NCBI GenBank assembly: GCA_037962975.1
Contig: CM075672.1
Location: 53,514,501-53,578,500, forward strand
Source of the DNA: Clitoria ternatea
Taxonomy: Eukaryota; Streptophyta; Magnoliopsida; Fabales; Fabaceae
Reading direction: 5' to 3'
DNA length: 64,000 nucleotides
Below, piece by piece: positions 57,534 through 64,000 of the stretch. The notes under the pieces are model-generated. The model searched no databases and was not told the DNA's origin. It worked only from the letters and a program-made list of their open reading frames with translations. How positions within the stretch are numbered: the stretch's first letter is position 1; every line of letters starts with the position of its first letter. Made by a program: the position numbers and the translations under genes.

Positions 57534-58352
57534 TTATATTTTCTTGATCTGCTTGGTGGTCTCCTGAACAATCTTCGGCCCTAAGGCCAAGTTCTCACAA
57601 GTCTCCAACAAAAACAACAGAGTTCTACACTTTCTCCCATACAGCACCTCATATGGTGCCATGCCAATAGAGCTATGGTAGCTGTTGTTGTATATGAATT
57701 CAATCAATGGAAAAAATCTCTCCCAACATCCACCGTGTTCAAGAACACAAGCCCTTAACAAATCTTCCAAGCTTTGTATCGTCCTTTCGGATTGTCCATC
57801 GGTTTGTGGATGATAAGCGGAACTAAGCTTCAACTTAGAACCCAACTCATTATGCAAACTTCCCCAAAATCGAGAAGTGAATATAGGATCACGGTCGGAT
57901 ATGATACTAGACGGCACACCATGCAGCCTAACAACCTCCTTTATATATAATTGTGCCAATTTCTCCAAGGAACTCTTCATATTCATGGGCAAGAAGTGAG
58001 CACACTTCGTCAACCGATCCACAATTACCCATATGGCATCATTTCCAGCACGAGTTCTGGGTAGTCCAGAAACAAAATCCATAGCTATGCTATCCCACTT
58101 CCAAACAAGGATCTCCAAGGGTCTCAAATAACCAGATGGTCCTTGATGCTCGATCTTTGCCTTTTGACAAACAAGGCAAGAGGCTACAAAGTTCATCACA
58201 TCGCACTTCATGCCAGGCCACCAAAAATTCTTCTTTAAGTCTTGATACATCTTGGTAAAACCAGGATGAATACTTAATATACTTTTGTGAGCTTCTTCAA
58301 GCACACATTTTCTCACATCTCCACCTGAGGGAACATAAATTCGACCCTTCAT
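57534..58352 (-). pseudogene. Element 3 integrase core
   Basis: An open segment of 272 codons with the zinc-finger part HKSILSIHPG and CLVCQK, then DDE residues in MDFVSGLP, SDRDPIF and SERTIQSLED. This is the best-preserved piece. It is flanked by a TGA (58356) and a TAA (57534). Confidence 0.9.
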
Positions 58353-58355
58353 ACG

Positions 58356-59072
58356 TCAAATGCCATCTTGACCTTCCACTAGGAACAAATTCTTCCCTTT
58401 CTCTTGGGTCTTCTTCATCTCAATCAAATACTCATCATTCGGTTGTTGTACCTTCACATATTCAAGAAACTCATTTATGATTTTCAACATTTTAAGCGAC
58501 ATTTTCTTGGAAGTATAGTTCTCTACGCCCATATTTAAATTTCTAAACTGTTCAATCAACTCCATTTCTTTCGCCATCATCATAGAGATATGCAATGACT
58601 TTTGGCTCAAAGCGTCGACAACTACATTTGCCTTTCCGGGGTGATACTGCAATTCAAATTCATAATCCTTTAGAAATTCCATCCATCGTCGTTGGCGCAT
58701 ATTCAGTTCCTTTTGGTCGAACAAATACTTAAGGCTCTTGTGATCACTAAAGACCACAAACTTAGAACCATACAAGTAATGTCGCCACAACTTCAAAGCG
58801 AACACCACCGCCGCCAATTCAAGATCGTGTGTAGGATAATTAACCTCATGCGGTCATAATTATCTCGACGTATAGGCTATCACACGCTCCTTTTGCATCA
58901 ACACGCATCCAAGACCAAGCCTAGATGCATCACAATACACCACAAAATCATTCGTCAAATCGGGCAACGCTAACACCGGTGCGGTAGTAAGTCTTAACTT
59001 CAACTCTTGGAAACTTTCTTCACATTCACGAGTCCACACGAAAGGTTGATTCTTACGAGTCAACTTCATCAA
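58356..59072 (-). pseudogene. Element 3 RNase H region
   Basis: It contains VVYCDASRLGLGCVLM, then two stops near 58860-58854, then MAAVVFALKLWRHYLYGSKF and DHKSLKYLF. The connection to integrase follows the usual LNMRQRRWMEFLKDYEF block. Confidence 0.9.
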
Positions 59073-59212
59073 TGGTAAGGCTAAACAGGAAAATCCTTCA
59101 ATGAACCTCTGGTAATAACCGGCAAGACCAAGAAATTCTTATCTCCGTCACGGACGTCGGTCTTTCCCAAGCCATTACAGCTTCAACTTTTGATCTATCA
59201 ACAACAACTCCC

Positions 59213-59713
59213 TCACCAAAAATCACGTGACCAAGAAAATGAAATTTCACTCATCCAGAATTCACATTTAGAAAGCTTAGCATACAATTCTTTCTCTCGA
59301 AGAATGGTCAATACAAGACGAAGATGTCTTTCATGCTCTTCATGACTCTTGGAGTATACCAAAATATCATCGATAAACACCACGACGAATTGATCAAGAT
59401 ACTCATGAAAAATGCGATTCATGTAGTCCATGAAGATTGCAGGAGCATTTGTCACTCCAAATGGTATCACTACGTACTCATAGTGTCCATATCGCATTCG
59501 AAAAGTAGTTTTTGGGATATCTTCGGTCTTCACCCGTATTTGGTGATATCCAGAACGCAAGTCAATCTTAGAGAATACCATAGCACCCTTCAACTGATCA
59601 AGAAGATCGTCGATTCGAGGAAGAGGATATTTGTTCTTGATGGTTAGCTTGTTGAGTTGGCGATAATCAACGCATAATCTCATACTTCCATCCTTCTTTT
59701 TCACCAACAACAC
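59213..59713 (-). pseudogene. Element 3 reverse transcriptase core
   Basis: A 166-codon open segment with YRQLNKLTIKNKYPLPRIDD, SKIDLRSGYHQIRV and the catalytic FIDDILVYS. It is cut off by a frameshift after EFWMSEISF. Confidence 0.92.
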
Positions 59714-59722
59714 AGGAGCACC

Positions 59723-60277
59723 CTAAGGAGATAGACTTAGGCGAATAAACTCTCGTTCAAGCAATTCCTCGACTTGCTTCTTCAATTCAGCCAACTCCAT
59801 AGGAAACATTCGATAAGGGGCTTTAGAAACAGGCTCAGCACCAGGAATGAGGTCAATGGCAAATTCCACTTCTTGTGGAGGAGGTAATCTGGGAATCTCT
59901 TCCAGAAACACATCGGGAAACTCCGAAACAATAAGAACCTCACAAGGTTGGGACGTACCATTCCCATCAACCAAACAGAACATCATAAGGAGCTGAGAGA
60001 TACCTTGCACATCAAAGCCTTCAACATTCGAAGTCGGGAAGATCACCATCTTGTTATGATAATCCACTAAGACTTTGTTAGCAGACAACCAATCCATGCC
60101 TAGAATAATATCCAGATCTTTCATAGGCAAACAAACAAGGGATACATCAAACTTTCTACCCTCAAGGTTTATCTCGACATTCTCACATCGAGTCACTGCT
60201 CTTAAACAAGTACCGGTCGATGTGGTTACCAATATAGAACCTCTTATCATACAAACAGGCACCCTCAAGCGCCTCAC
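59723..60277 (-). pseudogene. Element 3 protease and start of reverse transcriptase
   Basis: Upstream of 60277 the frame shows a DFGATHSF protease box (DSG in active relatives, so the catalytic serine position is changed to F). Then follow DLDIILGMDWLSANKVLVDY and DLIPGAEPVSKAPYRM. It ends with TAG in place of Trp. Confidence 0.85.
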
Positions 60278-60421
60278 ACAGTCTTCAGAAATAAATGAGT
60301 GCGTAGCACCAAAATCAAAAATAACTTTTACCGAAATACCAAGGATTTTGCACTCACCATGAACAAGATTTTCAGCTTGAGCAGCTTCCTCACCATTAAC
60401 TGCAAATACTCTACCAGCAGC

Positions 60422-60890
60422 TTATGGTTGATCACCACTATTACGGTTTCCATTCCTCCCACCATGGCCATTACCTCGACCATTGTTATTTCTCCCACTG
60501 TTATGATTTCCACCACGGCCACCATTTCGGCCACCGTTATATCCATTACTGTTTCCAAGGCCACGACCTCCAAAACCACCACGGCCTCCACGGTTAGCAT
60601 CATAATTCATGCGGTTAGGAGTGTCAACATTAACACCCCTTGTGTTCAATGGGCAATTAGGATGAATATGCCCAGGTTGGTTGCAGTGGTAGCACACCAT
60701 ATCGTCTTGTGGACAATAATGTGCCAAATGATTAGCACCACACCTGAAACAAGTTAGGCCTTGGACATTTCCATGACCTTGGTTACCACCACCATAACCA
60801 CCTCTAGGAGCACCACGTCCTCTTGCATTGGAGGATCCACCATGAAAGAACTTCTTCTTGAAATGCCCTTGCTTCTTAAAACTAGAAAAT
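60422..60890 (-). pseudogene. Element 3 Gag nucleocapsid, two CCHC knuckles and a Gly/Asn-rich tail
   Basis: Knuckles CFRCGANHLAHYC and CYHCNQPGHIHPNC are followed by about 60 residues rich in G, N and R (GRGGFGGRGLGNS, NNNGRGNGHGG), likely an RNA-binding tail. The segment is bounded by TAA at both ends. Confidence 0.88.
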
Positions 60891-61564
60891 TACCTTTTTA
60901 ACTTAGGCTCATGCTTTCCATGACTCGAAGGAGCCACATGATCTTCTTCATAAATTCGACACTTATTCACAAGCGTTGGAAAACTTCGTATTTCTTGATG
61001 TCGAATGGCCCACTTGATCTTGGGCCTCAATCCATTCTCAAACTTCACATATTTAGAAGCTTCAGTACCCTCTTGTTCATAGGGCGGATAAAATGCACAT
61101 AGCTCCTCAAACTTGGAGGCATACTCCTCCACCGTCATGCCACCTTGCTTAAGTTCCATAAACTCAAGCTCTTTCTTGCTTCTATAGCTGTCGGGAAAAT
61201 ACTTCTTCAAGAACTCCACCTTGAAGTTTTCCCAAACTAAGGGAATATCAGCAGATACCATGCGTCCCCTAGTAAGACGCCACCAAGCTTCGGCTTCATC
61301 GCGGATCATAAAGACCGTATATTCCACCTTTTGCGCTTCAAAACACTCGAAGCTAGCATAGATTCTTTCCAAATCATTAATCCAAGCATATGCATCTTCT
61401 GGCTTATAACCTCCATGAAACTCTGAAGCTTTCCTCTTGAGAAACAAATCAAGACCTTGGGAGCCTTGTCCCACGTTCAGTTGGCCTTGTCTTTCCAAGA
61501 GGACGGCAAAGCGGTTCAAGGCATTTGCCATAGCAGCAGCCTCACGATTTGGTCTACCAGCCAT
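60890..61564 (-). pseudogene. Element 3 Gag capsid region
   Basis: A 224-codon open segment starting MAGRPNREAAAMANALNRF, with EFHGGYKPEDAYAWINDLER, RDEAEAWWRL and KYFPDSYRSKKELEFMELKQ, matching Tekay Gag. It ends at TAA (60890), before the zinc knuckles in the same frame. Confidence 0.92.
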
Positions 61565-61923
61565 ATCTCAAGCCTATACGTTAAAACATGGCTCACACGT
61601 GAGTGTACTAGACCAAACATCTAATTTTTCATCTTATAAATTTCTAATACTTATAAGCTTATCATGCACCACATCACATAATCACATCACTTTTCAATAC
61701 ACAATCACAACATATTCATTATTAGAGGCAAATAGTGTAAGGACTCTTGGCCGGACTCAACAACAAGTGCATCAATCTCAATTCAAAGATAACAATCACA
61801 ATTCACGCAAATAATCCATAAATCAATCAATCAAAGCTCATATAATTCAATCTTAAGCAACAATTACATGAACAATATTAATCATGATCGTATCAAGAGC
61901 AAACCAACGCTCTGATACCAGGT
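61565..61923 (-). other. Element 3 leader with tRNA-iMet primer site (61909-61920)
   Basis: The primer site reads TGGTATCAGAGC on the minus strand; three bases separate it from the LTR edge at 61924. The remaining 340 bp are AT-rich without further features. Confidence 0.9.
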
Positions 61924-64000
61924 TGAGACGCCCTGAAAATACAGGGAAATTTTTTATGATTTTGAAATCATTATTCAATGAAAAGAAATTAAGTGGTGAA
62001 GCTTTCAAGTTCGTCACCTTGATCTACAACAGCCACACCCATATATGAAGATATGAGAGGGTAAATTAAAGGATGATTTTAATAATAAAATTTTCAATTA
62101 AAAATAGCGGAAGAATTAATGAATTTAATTATTGTATGATTGATTTTGAAGGGGAGGATTTCATAGAGTTTAAGATCCCTTAATATTTCCAAAATAACGT
62201 TTAAATGATGTAAGAAGGGGTTTTATTGCAAGGGAAATACAATCATTTAAAACAGGACAAAATATGTGCATCAGGGTGCCACTCGCTCAAGCGAGTCCCA
62301 TATTCGCTTGAGCGAGCCAGTGTAGGCACGCTTGGGTGGAAACGAGAAGGACTGTGCAAAGAAAAATTTGAGCATCAGGGGCTTCTCTCGCTGGAGCGAG
62401 CCGCATCTCGCTTGAGCGAGACTCAAAAGTCACATCTGGGTGAGCCAGCTAAACGCTTGAGCGAGAGAGGGAAGTCTGCATCAGGGGCTAATCTCGCTTA
62501 GGCGAGTTCCACCTCGCTTGAGCGAGATTGCTCCAGTACCATTTGAAGCTCTCTGCCCGATTTTTGCTTGGGCGAGACTAGGCACGCCTGAGCAAAAATC
62601 GTCCAGTGTCCGAAAGTCCTTCCTCTCGCTTGAACGGTCACCAAGCTAGGGCCATTTCACTTGAGCGAAAATGGTCCAGAGACCAACCACTACTTCCGGT
62701 TCATTCTCGCTTAAGCGAGAAAGCCATTCGCCTGAGCGAATTTCGGCCAGTGACAACAACACTGATGCAGGATAATCTCGCTTGGGCGAGATCACCACTC
62801 GCTTGAGCGAGTTATACAGAAAACGGCCAAACATGGGAATTTCATGTAACTCAACATACCAAACAACATTTACTACCACTTTAGCCCATCCTAAAGAATT
62901 CCTCATATTCTATTATGCATTTGTAATCATATCCACCTTTTCACACATATTAGATCTAACTTCCTATCATCCATCATATAACATTCAAACCATTCATTTA
63001 ATGCATATAAATTGAAATCATTTCCTTATACACTCTATAAAATACCTCAAATCACAATGCACATCATTCATTCATAAGAGATAACATCGTCAGACAACAT
63101 GATTCATCATCTTACATCATTTGGGTCATAAATGAAAATTGGCATACATACTAAGGTCCAATTTTCCTCCATGACCCCCAAAATCATCATCACTAATCTA
63201 GATAGCAAAATAAGCATTTGCATACATCACATGCTATACAAAATCTATATTTTACCGGCCAAGGCACTTCCTATACACCTATTTACCTCTTCAACCAAAA
63301 TGTACTTCAAAATGTCCTCTCTCTCTACATTTTCCCTGCATCACAAATCTAAAAATGGACAACATGGTAGAGTGTGTCATACATTCCAAAGGAATGAATA
63401 CGAACACCATGTGATTATGTAAATATGCATCAAAACATGTATACTTTGCATGCACATATCATTCAATACCGTATTTATCATTATATCACCATCACATATA
63501 TATCATAATTTAAGCAAAGTATATAAGCACATACATAATCAAGTCCCTCAACAATTAGACTATTGCACAACTATTGTTTGGTATTCATATCTCTTATGTT
63601 GTCTTAATATATTATCTCCTCTTCATCACATCCATCATCATAACACATCACTTTTGGCATACTTCCTTGCTATATACAAATGCTCTTAAGCTAATGCATA
63701 TGCACAATGGAATGTCTCAACAGTTGCAGATATAACTATGGGAATATAGACACTGATTGTAGAACTCAAGTATGATCATCCAATCATACCCCTACTACAG
63801 TAGTAAAATGTGTACAATTATTCTTAAATTTGCATGTATCTCACTAATTGTTTTACTGGTACCCAAACCGTATCGCCCATCTTGCAACACCTGGTCATTT
63901 TCACCATGACCGTGGTATACAACATATTCAACATATGGTGTTGCGGGCCAACCATGAGACATATCATGGCAGCTGTGATCCCAAGGATCACCAGGGCCAC
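61924..64000 (-). repeat. Element 3, 5' LTR (partial, runs off the window)
   Basis: It begins TGAGACGCCC and is collinear with 39815-40624, 50962-52134 and the start of 55115-56994. It supplies the empty sites for both nested insertions. About 1.8 kb, including the LTR 5' end, lies outside. Confidence 0.93.
62277..62812. repeat. CGCTTGAGCGAG motif array, element 3 right LTR (about 18 sites)
   Basis: Uninterrupted version of the array, with full palindromes CTCGCTTGAGCGAG near 62406, 62512 and 62797 and variants such as CGCTCAAGCG, CGCCTGAGCG and CTTGGGCGAG. Spacers differ from each other. Confidence 0.9.

Larger units (their letters stand above)
57025..61564 (-). pseudogene. gag-pol: Broken Gag-Pol of element 3 (Tekay clade)
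   Basis: All domains are recognisable in the usual order, but the frame is disrupted. In-frame stops lie at 60890, 60422, 59723, 58860, about 58854, 58356 and 57534. Frameshifts lie near 59240, 59140 and 57390. Frame arithmetic shows gag through the first half of reverse transcriptase share one frame. One stop is a Trp codon turned TAG (59723), consistent with C-to-T decay in methylated DNA. It is similar over its whole length to the intact polyprotein at 1121-5551, so it is the same clade but a different family. Confidence 0.93.
39815..64000 (-). mobile_element. Element 3: older Tekay-clade LTR retrotransposon with two nested insertions, right end outside window
   Basis: On the minus strand: 5' LTR (61924 to beyond 64000), iMet primer site, broken gag-pol (61564-57025), polypurine tract (56995-57017), and 3' LTR (56994-39815) interrupted by two Athila-type insertions. 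After removing those, the 3' LTR is about 3863 bp. LTR divergence is about 5-6% over the first 200 bp compared by eye, far more than for the 1-8490 element, so this is older. The left flank ends ACTCA; the matching duplication would be past the window. Confidence 0.9.

Noticed and set aside
60299..60757. 152-codon plus-strand ORF rich in T, S and I
   Set aside because: It is the antisense shadow of the Gly/Asn-rich Gag tail of element 3.

Overview
This is plant nuclear DNA, AT-rich and almost wholly made of transposable elements. It is most likely gene-poor (pericentromeric or interstitial) heterochromatin. Plant origin is secure: it holds Tekay-type chromovirus and Athila-type Ty3/gypsy retrotransposons, Tat/Ogre-type fragments, a TNP2-type CACTA transposon and a Helitron with a plant-type terminal hairpin. 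A legume (bean/cowpea/soybean group) is my best guess from the style of the LTR families, but that is inference. I found no host protein gene, rRNA gene, tRNA gene, CRISPR array or replicon origin.

Layout. 1-8490: a young Tekay-clade element on the minus strand, cut on the left by the window edge. It has one intact 1476-codon gag-pol ORF, a tRNA-iMet primer site and LTRs in which I saw a single mismatch over 1083 bp. 8491-14412: unassigned AT-rich DNA with a decayed Tat/Ogre reverse transcriptase (9766-10650). 14413-24815: a plus-strand Tekay-like LTR split by a 5.3 kb minus-strand LTR (17623-22922, target duplication TTGAT). 24820-25590: an Ogre-like LTR remnant with a 60-bp minisatellite. 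25942-27507: a foldback element carrying five G-boxes. 27780-34145: a decayed CACTA transposon on the minus strand, split by a 3.06 kb solo LTR (30728-33783). 34150-35870: a second Ogre-like LTR remnant. 35877-37215: the 3' part of a Helitron on the minus strand whose helicase C-terminus is amplified as 327-bp tandem units. 37216-39814: a plus-strand Tekay-like LTR fragment.

39815-64000: an older Tekay-clade element ('element 3') on the minus strand, whose right LTR runs off the window. Its gag-pol is broken by seven in-frame stops and three frameshifts. Its left LTR was later hit twice: by a complete young Athila element (40625-50956, duplication GCAGG) and by a plus-strand solo Athila-type LTR (52135-55109, duplication TGTTG). 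Removing both restores an LTR of about 3.86 kb collinear with the right copy.

The most unusual pattern is that nearly every LTR here carries an array of a short, near-palindromic 10-14 bp motif with irregular spacing: GAATCGATTCC, ATTCCGAGTGGAAT, CGCTTGAGCGAG, TAATCGATTAC or GGGCGGGG/CCGCCC. Related LTRs carry different motifs, and unrelated LTRs can carry the same one. In the Athila LTRs the array lies upstream of a conserved TATA box, so it is a candidate exchangeable promoter or silencing module.
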